A model generated the notes under the pieces. It was not told where the DNA came from. It ran no database searches and saw only the letters and a program-made list of their open reading frames with translations. This document shows positions 25,879 to 35,165 of a DNA stretch of 64,000 bases, in pieces. The stretch comes from an uncultured Pelagimonas sp. (lineage in GTDB: Bacteria > Pseudomonadota > Alphaproteobacteria > Rhodobacterales > Rhodobacteraceae). Each line of letters begins with the position of its first letter. The first letter of the stretch is position 1. The stretch is taken from positions 620,001-684,000 of the forward strand of contig CANMIH010000002.1 in the NCBI GenBank assembly GCA_947497905.1, in the 5' to 3' direction. The translations under genes and the position numbers were made by a program.

Positions 25879-27240
25879 TTAGACCAACTGGCCCCAGAGG
25901 TCATATTCGCCAGCTTCATCAACCTCGACGGTGACAATCTGACCCGGCTGCAGGTGATCCGCGCCTTCGTCAATAAAGAGGTTGCCGTCGATTTCGGGTG
26001 CGTCTGCTTTGGTGCGGCAGGTGGCAATGCCATCCTCATCCACGTCATCGACAATCACATCGAGGCGCTGGCCGACCTTGGCCGCCAGTTTGGCCTCTGA
26101 GATCTGCTGAGCCTTCTCCATAAAGCGTTCCCAGCGTTCCTGCTTGACCTCTTCAGGAACATGATCCGGCAGGTCATTGGATCGCGCGCCGTCAACGTTC
26201 TCGTATTTGAAACAGCCGACACGTTCCAGCTGAGCCTCATCCATCCAATCCAGCAGGGTCTGGAACTCGGCCTCGGTTTCGCCGGGATAGCCCACGATGA
26301 AGGTCGACCGCAGAACGATGTCCGGGCAATCGGCGCGCCATGCGGCGATCTCATCCAATGTCCGCTCGGCTGCGGCAGGCCGGGCCATGCGCTTCAAGGT
26401 GTCGGGATGCGCGTGCTGAAACGGAATATCCAGGTAGGGCAGGATCTTACCTTCGGCCATGAGCGGGATCACGTCACGCACATGCGGGTAGGGGTAGACG
26501 TAATGCAGGCGAATCCAAGCATCGAGATCACCCAACTCGCGCGCCAGATCGAGGAAAGGAAACTTGCTGTCGCGGTCTTTCCAATCGGTGCCATAAGCGC
26601 TTGTGTCCTGGCTGATGACCAGAAGCTCTTTAACACCGGCCTCAACCAGTTTCTCGGCTTCGCGCAGCACGGCCTTCTGCGGGCGGCTGGCAAGCTTGCC
26701 GCGCATGTCCGGGATGATGCAGAATTTGCACTTGTGGTTACAGCCCTCGGAGATTTTGAGATAGCTGAAATGGCGCGGAGTCAGTTTGACGCCGCTTGCC
26801 GGAAGCAGATCGACAAATGGATCGGGCGAGGGTGGAACGGCGCCATGTACCGCGTCCAGCACCTGCTCGTATTGATGGGGCCCGGTGACAGCCAGAACCT
26901 TGGGATGTACGCCGGTGATGTACTCGGGCTCCGCGCCTAGACATCCGGTGACGATCACCTTGCCGTTTTCATGCAGAGCTTCGCCGATGGCTTCGAGGCT
27001 TTCAGCCTTGGCACTGTCGAGAAAGCCACATGTGTTCACAATCACCGCATCGGCGCCATTGTAGTTGGCCGAGATGCCATATCCTTCGGCACGCAACCGG
27101 GTCAGGATCCGTTCGCTGTCGACTAGAGCCTTGGGACAGCCAAGGCTGACCATGCCAATGGTCGGCTGGCCGCTGCGGACAGTTTCGGAGATGCGCGCAC
27201 GCGCGAGGTCGGGGCGAAGGTCTGGCGGATTGCTGGTCAT
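25879..27240 (-). CDS. rimO: Ribosomal protein S12 methylthiotransferase RimO
   Basis: Radical-SAM enzyme (453 aa) that methylthiolates the conserved aspartate of ribosomal protein S12. The N-terminal UPF0004 domain supplies C35, C71 and C100 for the auxiliary cluster; the radical-SAM CxxxCxxC is at C167, C171 and C174 ([11 protein letters not shown]); a C-terminal TRAM domain follows. The segment [13 protein letters not shown] separates RimO from the tRNA enzyme MiaB. I prefer the ATG at 27240; one at 27249 adds three residues, and neither has a clear ribosome binding site. The hypothetical protein at 25095 follows in the same operon. Confidence 0.96.
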   Translation of the reverse strand: MTSNPPDLRPDLARARISETVRSGQPTIGMVSLGCPKALVDSERILTRLRAEGYGISANYNGADAVIVNTCGFLDSAKAESLEAIGEALHENGKVIVTGCLGAEPEYITGVHPKVLAVTGPHQYEQVLDAVHGAVPPSPDPFVDLLPASGVKLTPRHFSYLKISEGCNHKCKFCIIPDMRGKLASRPQKAVLREAEKLVEAGVKELLVISQDTSAYGTDWKDRDSKFPFLDLARELGDLDAWIRLHYVYPYPHVRDVIPLMAEGKILPYLDIPFQHAHPDTLKRMARPAAAERTLDEIAAWRADCPDIVLRSTFIVGYPGETEAEFQTLLDWMDEAQLERVGCFKYENVDGARSNDLPDHVPEEVKQERWERFMEKAQQISEAKLAAKVGQRLDVIVDDVDEDGIATCRTKADAPEIDGNLFIDEGADHLQPGQIVTVEVDEAGEYDLWGQLV

Positions 27241-27285
27241 GGCGCGCATATAAACGCTGTTGCCCGTTGGGGGAAGGCATTGCGC

Positions 27286-27882
27286 CTAGGCTCTGGCCCA
27301 TTGAATCAAGAAAACTGCCACGAGGCTTAGTAATATGGTGCCCATGACACGCCCGAAGAGCTGCATGCGCCTCGGGGTATGCAGGATTGACCGCAGAGAC
27401 GTACCAAACGGTGCCCAGATGCCAACACCAACAAAGCAAAGGCAGGTCCAGAGGAGGACAACAAAGGCAAGATCCCATGAATCCGCGCGGAGATTGAACA
27501 GCGACAGGGCCGCGAGGCAGGCGCCCCAGGCTTTGGGATTGAGCCATTGCAAGAGCGCCCCTTGCCAGAAGCTCGGAGGTGTTTGGTTTTTAAGGTCATT
27601 GGGGGGCTTTGCTGAAAACAAGGGCAAAGCCAGCCAGACAATGAGCGCCGCGCCAAGCCAGGTCATCCCGTCAAGGAGCCAGTTTTCCTCAGAAGGGAGG
27701 CTTGTGACTCCCAGCCCAATCAAACACAAAAGGGCCGAGAACCCCAAGGTTGCCCCGGTGACAAAGCTCAAGGTGCGCCTTGTGCCAAACTTCAAACCTG
27801 AATGGAGCGTGAGAAGATTTACAGGTCCGGGCAGAACCGACATGAGAAATGCAAAGCTGGCAATGGCGAGAAAGGACGGCAT
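27286..27882 (-). CDS. LysE/RhtB family exporter
   Basis: 198-residue integral membrane protein with about six hydrophobic segments, of the LysE superfamily that exports amino acids or their derivatives from the cytoplasm. The conserved N-terminal segment is MSVLPGPVNLLTLHSGLKFG, and NPKAWGACLAALSLF matches the family's second signature region. The ATG at 27882 has AGGAG five bases upstream; an in-frame GTG at 27888 would overlap that site and is rejected. Divergent from a LysR-type regulator, which probably controls it. The substrate is unknown. Confidence 0.88.
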   Translation of the reverse strand: MPSFLAIASFAFLMSVLPGPVNLLTLHSGLKFGTRRTLSFVTGATLGFSALLCLIGLGVTSLPSEENWLLDGMTWLGAALIVWLALPLFSAKPPNDLKNQTPPSFWQGALLQWLNPKAWGACLAALSLFNLRADSWDLAFVVLLWTCLCFVGVGIWAPFGTSLRSILHTPRRMQLFGRVMGTILLSLVAVFLIQWARA

Positions 27883-27978
27883 GATCACTCCTGTCTGATC
27901 TGTCCCGTTGGTTTATTGCGTCTCACCCATGTTCAGAATATCGTATCAATTGAAAACACTGTTAGAAAAATAGATGCA

Positions 27979-28854
27979 ATGAGTGTTGAGTATCTGAAAT
28001 CGCTCGGCATTTTTGCCGAGGTTGTGACGCATGGGAGCTTTCGAGCTGCCGCGCGCGCACTGGGCATGACGCCATCGGCAGTGACTTATCACATCCAGCT
28101 TCTTGAAGAGAGTGTTGGCGCGCCAGTGTTCTATAGAACCACACGGCGTCTTACATTGACCGAGGCCGGGGAGCAGTTAAAACACCCCGCCCAGATGATG
28201 CGAACCCTTGCCAAAGATGGGTTGCGCGCGGCCTCAGTCGGGCAAAAGACGCTTTCAGGTGTGTTGCGTATTGCTCTGACGGTGTCGCTTGTGCGTTCGC
28301 CAATTTCAAAGGCGCTGGCAAAGTTTCGGCACGATAACCCAGATGTGGCGCTAGAGCTTTTCTATAGCGACTTGCCGCAGGATCTGGTGGCCGATCGGGT
28401 CGACCTGGCATTGCGAGCCGGCGCTTTGGACGATTCGAGCCTGCGCTGCACCCGCATCTGGTCTATGCCGCGCGCGATGGTGGCTTCGCCCGAGTTTCTC
28501 ACGCGATACCACGAGCTTCTGACACCTGATGATCTGAAAACTGTGCCCTGGGTGAAGCACAGCCATCTGTCATCGCGCCGTAAGCTGATCCACGTGACCA
28601 GAGGCGAGGTGGAGATAGAACAGGCGGGGGCACTGTCGGTCGATAACATCGAGGCTATGGTCGATCTGGCCTGCGAGGGCATGGCCATTGCATCGCCCCC
28701 TCGCCACTACGTTGCAGATCTTCTGGCGCAGGGGAAACTGGTCGAAATTTTGCAGGACTGGTCGTTGCCGGACATTCCTGTGCACGCGCTTTGGCCAGCC
28801 TCCAAAGTTGAGAACCCTCTGACCAAAGCCTTTCTGGCGACGCTAATGGACTAA
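27979..28854 (+). CDS. LysR-type transcriptional regulator
   Basis: 291-residue LTTR. The N-terminal winged helix-turn-helix has GSFRAAARALGMTPSAVTYHIQLLEE with the usual recognition-helix pattern, though with THY in place of the more common SR/SK; then RRLTLTEAGEQ and the effector-binding domain. The type is that of the regulators near LysE-family exporters and aromatic catabolic genes. The ATG at 27979 is the family start. It is divergent from lysE with a 96-bp spacer that contains the palindrome TCAATTGA (27946-27953), a possible half of its operator. It ends in a strong terminator. Confidence 0.9.
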   Translation: MSVEYLKSLGIFAEVVTHGSFRAAARALGMTPSAVTYHIQLLEESVGAPVFYRTTRRLTLTEAGEQLKHPAQMMRTLAKDGLRAASVGQKTLSGVLRIALTVSLVRSPISKALAKFRHDNPDVALELFYSDLPQDLVADRVDLALRAGALDDSSLRCTRIWSMPRAMVASPEFLTRYHELLTPDDLKTVPWVKHSHLSSRRKLIHVTRGEVEIEQAGALSVDNIEAMVDLACEGMAIASPPRHYVADLLAQGKLVEILQDWSLPDIPVHALWPASKVENPLTKAFLATLMD

Positions 28855-28881
28855 AAAAACGCCCCGTCGGATGAGGGGCGT
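28853..28881. terminator. Bidirectional terminator between LysR regulator and gcrA
   Basis: ACGCCCC and GGGGCGT form a 7-bp stem with a 9-nt loop. The minus-strand side is followed by seven T residues, so it is the main terminator of gcrA, while the plus-strand side also ends the LysR gene. Confidence 0.85.
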
Positions 28882-28919
28882 CTTTGTTTGAGGCTGAACC
28901 CCATATTAGCGGTGCCGTT

Positions 28920-29504
28920 TTACCGGCGACGGTCGCGGCGCGAGCTCATGGGCTGGAATGCGACGCCTACGTGGGCTTCGCAATAGGGCTTGCCCTGTTG
29001 AACGGGCAGGCCGCAGAACCAGAAATCATCGGTGGCCGGGTCGCCGACCGGCCATTTGCAGGTCCGCTCGGTCAGATCCATCAAGGTCAGCTTTTTAGCT
29101 TTCTTCTCGACTTCGCTGACGCGGGCCAAAGCTTCGGGGCTGATCTCATTTGCCGAGGGCTGTGGCGGAAGCGGCTGACCGGCTGGAATAATCTGTTTGC
29201 GCGCGGGCATCGGAACAGGTGCCGAAGCGGCCGGTGCGGGCTTGGGCGCAGGCTCGGCTTTGGGGGCCGGTGCGGGTTTGGGCACCGGTTTGGGCTTGGC
29301 CTCGGCCTTGGGTTTTGGTGCGGCTTTGGCTTCGGTGGCGGCAGAGGCGTTTGACCCCGCGCGATTCGACAGGCCAAGACGGTGCACTTTGCCAATCACC
29401 GCGTTGCGGGTGACACCACCCAGCTCCTTGGCAATCTGGCTGGCCGACTGGCCTTCAGCCCACATCTTTTTGAGCAGTTCGACACGTTCGTCGGTCCAGG
29501 ACAT
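28920..29504 (-). CDS. gcrA: GcrA cell-cycle regulator
   Basis: GcrA is a sigma70-associated transcription factor of alphaproteobacteria that acts with CcrM methylation of GANTC sites to time cell-cycle genes. The 194 residues begin with MSWTDERVELLKKMWAEG and the helix-turn-helix SASQIAKELGG...TRNAVIGKVHRLGL, then a long Pro/Ala/Lys-rich linker near residues 60-110, and end in the conserved RTCKWPVGDP...FCGLPVQ...YCEAH module with cysteines. It is a single gene, divergent from the ABC permease. Confidence 0.97.
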   Translation of the reverse strand: MSWTDERVELLKKMWAEGQSASQIAKELGGVTRNAVIGKVHRLGLSNRAGSNASAATEAKAAPKPKAEAKPKPVPKPAPAPKAEPAPKPAPAASAPVPMPARKQIIPAGQPLPPQPSANEISPEALARVSEVEKKAKKLTLMDLTERTCKWPVGDPATDDFWFCGLPVQQGKPYCEAHVGVAFQPMSSRRDRRR

Positions 29505-29619
29505 GCAGTAACCCTACTGAAAAAAGCGGCCCCCACGAGGACCGCCTGCGTTTCTGTGATCGGCCCTATTCTAATCATCGTGGAACAAGTTACAAGGCGG
29601 GCAAGACAAAGGAGGCCGA

Positions 29620-30441
29620 ATGTCACATTATAACAGCAATACACCCGAGCTTGCACAGGGTGTTCGCCGGTTTGGCGCGGTCAATTGGATGGGCCTGCAA
29701 ACACTGGCCTCCCGCGAGATCCAGCGCTTTCTTGCGGTCTGGACACAGACGCTTCTGGCGCCACTGGTGACGTCGGGATTGTTCCTGTTGATTTTCACGA
29801 TCGCAATCGGTCCACGCCGGGGAGATGTGATGGGGGTGGATTTTACCACCTTTATCGCACCGGGCATTCTGATGATGACGGTGATTCAGAACGCTTTTGC
29901 CAATACATCGAGCTCGTTGGTCATCAGCAAGGTGCAGGGCAACATTGTTGATACACTGATGCCGCCACTGTCGCCGATTGAGCTTGTGCTGGGATATATG
30001 GCCGGTGGCATCGCCCGTGGCTTGGTGGTGGCGGTTGCCATCTCACTTGGCCTCTGGCTGGTACTGGGTATCGTTCCCGCGCATCCCTTGGTGGCCTTGC
30101 TCTTTGTACTGGTCGGTGCGGCATTCCTGTCCGCGCTCGGTCTCTTGGCCGGGATCTACGCCAATAAATTTGACCAGATGGCGGCGATCACCAACTTTAT
30201 CGTCACACCTTTGGCTTTCTTGTCAGGCACGTTCTATTCCGTTGAAGCGCTGCCACCGGTTCTAAACACTCTGACCCACTTTAATCCGGTGTTTTACCTG
30301 ATCGACGGGGTGCGTTTTGGTGTGATTGGCGTGTCGGATAGCTCGCCGCTGCTTGGGTTCTGTGTGGCGCTGGGCGCGACCATCGCGGTGTGCTCTGTGT
30401 CCTGGACGATGTTTCGCCGGGGTTACCGGCTCAAAGCCTGA
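29620..30441 (+). CDS. ABC-2 type transporter permease, YadH-like
   Basis: 273-residue inner-membrane permease with about six membrane segments (for example LLAPLVTSGLFLLIFTIAIG and LVVAVAISLGLWLVLGIVPA). The ABC-2 signature region is MTVIQNAFANTSSSLVISKVQGN and the typical PLAFLSGTFYSVEALP. It is of the YadH/KpsM-like class that exports lipids, polysaccharides or drugs with a separate ATPase. No ATPase gene is next to it. The ATG has GGAGGCCGA upstream. Its 3' end overlaps that of the convergent LysR gene by 19 bp. Confidence 0.85.
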   Translation: MSHYNSNTPELAQGVRRFGAVNWMGLQTLASREIQRFLAVWTQTLLAPLVTSGLFLLIFTIAIGPRRGDVMGVDFTTFIAPGILMMTVIQNAFANTSSSLVISKVQGNIVDTLMPPLSPIELVLGYMAGGIARGLVVAVAISLGLWLVLGIVPAHPLVALLFVLVGAAFLSALGLLAGIYANKFDQMAAITNFIVTPLAFLSGTFYSVEALPPVLNTLTHFNPVFYLIDGVRFGVIGVSDSSPLLGFCVALGATIAVCSVSWTMFRRGYRLKA

Positions 30442-31319
30442 TCCCGGATTGGGCGGCTTTCGTCGTCCAGCCAGGAACGAAACGCCGAGAGCGCCGGATC
30501 ATGTTCGGTGCCCTCGGGCCAAACAAGATAATAGGCCCCGGTGCTGACGGGGTGGGTTTGCGGCAAAACCACAAGGTTGCCCCGGTCCAGCTCCTGATCA
30601 ACGAGGTAATCTGGGATCAGAGCCACGCCAAGCCCGGCAAGGGCGGCCCGCAGCATGGTGGCGAACTGATCCACGATCATGGCTGGACGGCCGGGGTCCG
30701 CTAACCCGTGTGATTTGGACCATTCCGCCCAGGCCTGTGGCCGCGTTTGCAGCTGGAGCCGGGGCAAATCGGCGGCAGGCGCGCTTTGCAGAAGGGCAGG
30801 GGAGGCGGCGGCGACAATTTGTTCGTCCCACAGTTTCAACCGACCCGCGCCGGGCCAGTTGCCGTCACCATAGTGAATGGCCGCGCTGAAATTTTCGCTC
30901 GCGAAGTCAAACGGCACAATCCGTGTGGACATGTTGAGGGTGATTCCCGGGTGTGCTCGGAGGAACCCCGGCAGACGCGGGGCGAGCCAATGGGTGCCAA
31001 AACTTGGAAGAATCGCCAGATCCAGCACGCCGCCATCGGGATTGGCCTGTAAGGCGATGGTCGCTGTGCTGATTTGGGCCAGGGCCGCGCGGATCTCTTG
31101 CGCGTAATTCGTTCCATTGGTGGTGAGATACAGACGCTTGCGATTGCGTTCAAACAGTGGACAGCCCACCAGAGTCTCTAGTTTCTGAATTTGACGGCTG
31201 ACCGCGCTTTGAGTGAGATCGAGTTCGCGCGCCGCATCCGTCACCGAGCCGAGCCGGGCAACGGTTTCAAAGGCGGTGAGGCAACCAAGTGGGGGCATGT
31301 GGCGACGTGACAGAGACAT
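30423..31319 (-). CDS. LysR-type regulator, likely of glutaryl-CoA dehydrogenase
   Basis: 298-residue LTTR with N-terminal helix-turn-helix VTDAARELDLTQSAVSRQIQKLE and an effector-binding domain. The residue pattern is of the GcvA/GcdR type. It is divergent from gcdH with 152 bp between, the usual arrangement of such regulators with their target, and a perfect LTTR-type box lies just before its own start (31322-31338). The effector is therefore predicted to be glutarate or glutaryl-CoA (inference). The 3' end overlaps the convergent ABC permease by 19 bp. Confidence 0.88.
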   Translation of the reverse strand: MSLSRRHMPPLGCLTAFETVARLGSVTDAARELDLTQSAVSRQIQKLETLVGCPLFERNRKRLYLTTNGTNYAQEIRAALAQISTATIALQANPDGGVLDLAILPSFGTHWLAPRLPGFLRAHPGITLNMSTRIVPFDFASENFSAAIHYGDGNWPGAGRLKLWDEQIVAAASPALLQSAPAADLPRLQLQTRPQAWAEWSKSHGLADPGRPAMIVDQFATMLRAALAGLGVALIPDYLVDQELDRGNLVVLPQTHPVSTGAYYLVWPEGTEHDPALSAFRSWLDDESRPIRDQALSR

Positions 31320-31321
31320 AA

Positions 31322-31338
31322 CATTCCTTTTTGGAATG
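31322..31338. promoter_or_regulatory. LysR-type operator box between the regulator and gcdH
   Basis: CATTCC-TTTTT-GGAATG is a perfect inverted repeat of the T-N11-A type used by LTTRs (here ATTCC-N5-GGAAT). It starts 3 bp upstream of the regulator ATG, which suits autorepression and activation of gcdH on the other side. The surrounding ATAACA...TGTTAT extends the symmetry imperfectly. Confidence 0.7.
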
Positions 31339-31471
31339 ATGTTATGCCGGAATATCGCTTTGCGGTCCAGTTCTGCGCCGCTATGTCATGAAGTGATAGT
31401 TTGACCCGGCAGTTGTGTGGCATCATGGCCCCAACTGATATCCGGTGCTGTGACCTATAAAGGAGCCTCAC

Positions 31472-32686
31472 ATGGCGAAAGATCTTGCCCCGCAAAGCCG
31501 CCCGCAGCTTGCCTCGTTCAAATGGGACGATGCCTTTCTTCTGGAAGATCAGCTGAACGAAGACGAGCGTATGATCCGTGATGCGGCGCGGGCCTATGCC
31601 GAAGACAAGCTGATGCCGCGGGTGACAGAGGCCTTCGCCAAAGAGGAGACCGATCCTGAGATCTTCCGTGAAATGGGGGAAATGGGCTTGCTTGGCACCA
31701 CTGTTCCCGAAACCTACGGTGGTTTGGGAGCAGGCTATGTGACCTACGGTCTGGTGGCACGCGAGGTAGAACGCATTGATTCGGGCTACCGCTCGATGAT
31801 GTCAGTTCAAAGCTCGCTCGTGATGTATCCCATCTACGCATATGGCACCGAAGAACAGCGGATGAAGTATCTGCCGAAACTGGCATCGGGTGAATGGATT
31901 GGTTGTTTTGGTCTGACTGAGCCCGATGCAGGTTCGGATCCGGCAGGTATGAAAACCACCGCCAAGAAAACTGACGGTGGCTATGTGTTGAACGGATCCA
32001 AGATGTGGATCTCGAACGCACCAATCGCCGATGTGTTTGTGGTCTGGGCCAAATCCGACGCGCATGATGGCAAGATCAAAGGCTTTGTTCTGGACAAAGG
32101 CACCGCAGGCCTGACCGCCCCAAAGATTGAAGGTAAGCAAAGCCTGCGCGCGTCGATCACCGGTGAGATCGTTCTGAACAACGTGGAAGTTGGCGAAGAG
32201 GCCCTGCTGCCCGATGTTGAAGGTCTGAAAGGTCCGTTCGGCTGTTTGAACCGGGCCCGCTATGGCATTGCCTGGGGCGCGATGGGCGCCGCTGAGTTCT
32301 GCTGGCACGCCGCTCTGCAGTATGGTCTGGACCGTAAACAGTTCAACAAGCCGCTGGCACAGACCCAGTTGTTCCAGTTGAAGCTGGCCAATATGCAGAC
32401 CGAAATCAGCCTTGGCTTGCAGGCCGCACTGCGTGTGGGTCGTCTGATGGACGAGGCCAAAGCCGCCCCGGAAATGGTGTCGCTGGTCAAGCGCAACAAC
32501 TGTGGCAAGGCGCTTGAAATCGCGCGCCACGCCCGTGACATGCACGGCGGCAATGGCATCAGCCAGGACTTCCACGTGATCCGTCATATGGTGAACCTCG
32601 AAACCGTGAACACCTATGAAGGTACGCATGACGTTCATGCTCTGATCCTTGGTCGGGCGCAGACGGGCCTGCAGGCCTTCTACTAA
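31472..32686 (+). CDS. gcdH: Glutaryl-CoA dehydrogenase
   Basis: FAD-dependent enzyme (404 aa) that oxidises and decarboxylates glutaryl-CoA to crotonyl-CoA in lysine, hydroxylysine and tryptophan degradation, passing electrons to ETF. The acyl-CoA dehydrogenase signatures are [18 protein letters not shown] and, near the C-terminus, the catalytic glutamate (about E383) in [12 protein letters not shown]. The segment [18 protein letters not shown] is the GCDH-specific substrate region. ETF (etfA/etfB) and a hydroxybutyryl-CoA dehydrogenase, which act after it, are encoded 23-28 kb away in this window. Upstream RBS is AAGGAG. Expression is presumably set by the divergent LysR regulator. Confidence 0.96.
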   Translation: MAKDLAPQSRPQLASFKWDDAFLLEDQLNEDERMIRDAARAYAEDKLMPRVTEAFAKEETDPEIFREMGEMGLLGTTVPETYGGLGAGYVTYGLVAREVERIDSGYRSMMSVQSSLVMYPIYAYGTEEQRMKYLPKLASGEWIGCFGLTEPDAGSDPAGMKTTAKKTDGGYVLNGSKMWISNAPIADVFVVWAKSDAHDGKIKGFVLDKGTAGLTAPKIEGKQSLRASITGEIVLNNVEVGEEALLPDVEGLKGPFGCLNRARYGIAWGAMGAAEFCWHAALQYGLDRKQFNKPLAQTQLFQLKLANMQTEISLGLQAALRVGRLMDEAKAAPEMVSLVKRNNCGKALEIARHARDMHGGNGISQDFHVIRHMVNLETVNTYEGTHDVHALILGRAQTGLQAFY

Positions 32687-32707
32687 ATTTAAGACACATG
32701 AAGTGAA

Positions 32708-32734
32708 GGGGGCGTCCAAAGGGACGCCCCTTTT
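32708..32734 (+). terminator. Terminator downstream of gcdH
   Basis: GGGGCGTCC / GGACGCCCC stem with a 4-nt loop followed by TTTT, 22 bp after the gcdH stop. Confidence 0.85.
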
Positions 32735-32739
32735 CTGCG

Positions 32740-32756
32740 TTAAGCTGGTGGCTTAA
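32740..32756. promoter_or_regulatory. Inverted repeat upstream of the FAD oxidoreductase
   Basis: TTAAGC-TGGTG-GCTTAA is a perfect 6-bp inverted repeat 46 bp upstream of the GTG start, between the gcdH terminator and the oxidoreductase. It could be an operator (for example for the GntR regulator that faces the gene from downstream); this is inference. Confidence 0.35.
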
Positions 32757-32801
32757 AACCCCAACATATCCTTTTCCCAACCCGAGACGCGGAGCACGCT
32801 G

Positions 32802-34076
32802 GTGACCGATGACAACAAGACAAACCACTGGCATCTGACCTGTGAAGAACGCTTTTCCGCCCCTCAGCAGATGGGAACTTTGGCCGTTGATCTGGTTGTG
32901 ATCGGAGGTGGATTCACCGGATTGTCCGCCGCGCTGACAGCGGTTCAGACCGGGGCGCAGGTTGCTGTGATCGAGGCGCGTGAGATCGGTCATGGCGGGT
33001 CGGGCCGCAACGTGGGCTTGGCCAATGCAGGACTTTGGATGCCACCAGAGGATATCAACACGGTTTTGGGGGCAGATCAGGGGGCCAAACTGTCGAAGAT
33101 TCTGGCAGAGGCCCCGGCGCGGGTCTTTGGATTGATCGAACAGTGTCGCATCGACTGTGAGCCGGTGCGAAACGGGACATTGCATTGTGCGCATGCCCCT
33201 GTCGGAATGAAAGATCTGGAAAACCGCTATCGTCAGATGACAGCCATCGGTGCGCCGGTTCAATTGCTGGATCAAGATGAGGCCCGCCGCCGCACCGGCA
33301 GTGAGGCTGTCTTTGGGGCCTTGTTTGATCCCCGCGCTGGAACAATTCAACCGCTGGCCTATGCCAAAGGCTTGGCGCGTGCTGCAAAATCGGCGGGGGC
33401 GCAGATCTTTGAAAACTCCCCGGCGACGGCTCTGCGGCATGAAGGCGGCCAGTGGCACGTCGAAACCGCCCAAGGGGTGATTAAAGCCAAATCTCTTTTA
33501 CAGGCCACAAATGGGTATCTGGACCCAATCAAAGGGTATCAGGCACCCTCCACCATACCAGTACATTACTTTCAGGCCGCCACAGAGCCTTTGTCCGCCC
33601 CGTTGCGAGAGAAAATCCTGAAAGGGCAAGAGGGCTGTTGGGACTCGGCACTAGTTATGTCGTCATGGCGCTTGGACCAACAAGGGCGGCTGATCATCGG
33701 TGCGATGGGGCAGCTTGGGCATTTCGCCAGCGGAATTCATACCTCCTGGCTGCGACGCAAATTGACGGCGCTCTATCCTGAGCTCGCAAACATCCGGCTG
33801 AACGGCGCCTGGCATGGGCGCATTGCAATGACTACGGAACATCTGCCCAAAGTCCTATCCTTTGGGCCCAATGCGCTGGCTGTTTTTGGCTACTCAGGGC
33901 GCGGTATTGGGCCGGGCACCCTGTTTGGGGCGGCTTCTGCCGAGGCTCTCATCGGTGAAAACTTCGACGGACTGCCGGTTGAGGTCAGCCCCAGCCATAG
34001 CCTGCCGTTTGCAGTGCTGCGCGGCACATATTATGAAACCGGTGCAACGCTGATGCATTTCATCAAAAACCGCTAA
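32802..34076 (+). CDS. FAD-dependent amine/amino-acid oxidoreductase (DAO family)
   Basis: 424-residue cytoplasmic flavoprotein of the DAO/PuuB (gamma-glutamylputrescine oxidase) type. The N-terminal FAD-binding fold has DLVVIGGGFTGLSAALTA and the second glycine segment HGGSGRNVGLANAG; near the C-terminus is VFGYSGRGIGPGTLFG, the family's FAD-contact loop. The start is a GTG at 32802 with GGAG eight bases upstream. Substrate is not predictable; oxidation of a primary or secondary amine is likely. It is convergent with a GntR regulator 8 bp away. Confidence 0.88.
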   Translation: MTDDNKTNHWHLTCEERFSAPQQMGTLAVDLVVIGGGFTGLSAALTAVQTGAQVAVIEAREIGHGGSGRNVGLANAGLWMPPEDINTVLGADQGAKLSKILAEAPARVFGLIEQCRIDCEPVRNGTLHCAHAPVGMKDLENRYRQMTAIGAPVQLLDQDEARRRTGSEAVFGALFDPRAGTIQPLAYAKGLARAAKSAGAQIFENSPATALRHEGGQWHVETAQGVIKAKSLLQATNGYLDPIKGYQAPSTIPVHYFQAATEPLSAPLREKILKGQEGCWDSALVMSSWRLDQQGRLIIGAMGQLGHFASGIHTSWLRRKLTALYPELANIRLNGAWHGRIAMTTEHLPKVLSFGPNALAVFGYSGRGIGPGTLFGAASAEALIGENFDGLPVEVSPSHSLPFAVLRGTYYETGATLMHFIKNR

Positions 34077-34083
34077 GTCGGAA

Positions 34084-34740
34084 TCACGTGTCTCGCAGGG
34101 CGCGTAGGCGGACTTTCTGCGAGACATCGATATGCAGCCGCATCAACCGCTCTGCCTCAACGCTGTCGCGGTTGCGCAGGGCCACCAAGACCTGTTTGTG
34201 CTCCTCAACCGCTTCGTCAACGCGCTCAGAGGCGGCCAGCGTTGTGGGGCCAAGGATCATCAACGCCTTTGACAAGGATGCTGTGGACCGATGGAGAAAA
34301 CGGTTCTTTGCTGCGTTCAGGAGCGTTTTGTGAAAGGTACGGTTCAATCGTCGCGCCGTTTCACCATCACTGGCCTGTGCCATTTCATCGTTGATCGAGT
34401 GAAGTTCGCTAAGTTCGATCTCTGAGGCGGAGCGCGCAGCAAGTCGCGCCGCCGTGCCCTCTAAGACGGCCCGCATTTCATAGAGCTCGGTCACTTCGGC
34501 GTAGTCGAGTTGCCGGACCGTGGCGCCCGCGCGTGGGACGTGAATGATAAGCCCATCGGTTTCCAAAAGGCGGATAGCCTCGCGCACAGGGGTTCGGCTG
34601 ACATTCATCCGCGCAGCAAGCTCGGTTTCACGCAGACGGTCACCGGGTGAGAGGCGGCCTGCTGCGATATCGTCAAGAAGCTGAGCGTAGACCTGATTGC
34701 CGTGCGGCAGGTCTCCCGTGTCCGAGTTTTTGACAGGCAT
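34084..34740 (-). CDS. GntR family transcriptional regulator (FadR/FCD type)
   Basis: 218-residue regulator. The GntR winged helix has GDRLRETELAARMNVSRTPVREAI followed by the FCD-type all-helical ligand-binding domain, with the family DNA-binding and metal/ligand layout. I start at the ATG at 34740, which has AAAGGA upstream and gives the normal N-terminus; an upstream in-frame extension looks spurious. It converges on the FAD oxidoreductase, so it may regulate that gene or one outside the window. Confidence 0.88.
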   Translation of the reverse strand: MPVKNSDTGDLPHGNQVYAQLLDDIAAGRLSPGDRLRETELAARMNVSRTPVREAIRLLETDGLIIHVPRAGATVRQLDYAEVTELYEMRAVLEGTAARLAARSASEIELSELHSINDEMAQASDGETARRLNRTFHKTLLNAAKNRFLHRSTASLSKALMILGPTTLAASERVDEAVEEHKQVLVALRNRDSVEAERLMRLHIDVSQKVRLRALRDT

Positions 34741-35165
34741 GGCCGTCCTTTGTCTTGCGCGAGTGGTGATTTGGTGTGGCACGGTGGATGGGAAACAGCA
34801 ACGAAGAGATTCGTTTTGGGCCACATGTGCCTAGATTGAATTATGGCGCGTTCTTGACGATTGCCAAAGATTTTGCCGCCGTTGGGCGGGATTTGTTAAC
34901 CTTGTTGATCGAAAGAAATCCCCCGATCGACCGTGGGGACTGTAGGTGGATCTGTCAGTTATACGCCGTATTTTCCCTTGAAAAAATTGGAAAAATCTCA
35001 TCTTGGCGGCAACAGTGTTGTGATGGTTCGCTGGATTGTTTCCAGGTTTTCCTATCATCCCAAGCTTGCGGCAAGATTGTGGAGATAGGGAAAAACTCGA
35101 CTAAAATCTTTGCGCAGTATTAGAACTTCGGTGGGTATACCTGTTGCGAATGGAGGGTCGCTCTG
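34741..35165. other. Long spacer with nested hairpin before the RTX gene
   Basis: 425 bp between the divergent GntR and RTX genes with no convincing gene. It presumably contains both promoters. At 35047-35095 an imperfect outer stem (TTTTCCTATC with GATAGGGAAAA) encloses a perfect CTTGC-G-GCAAG stem: a structured leader or a small RNA could lie here. No open frame with family features is seen. Confidence 0.4.
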
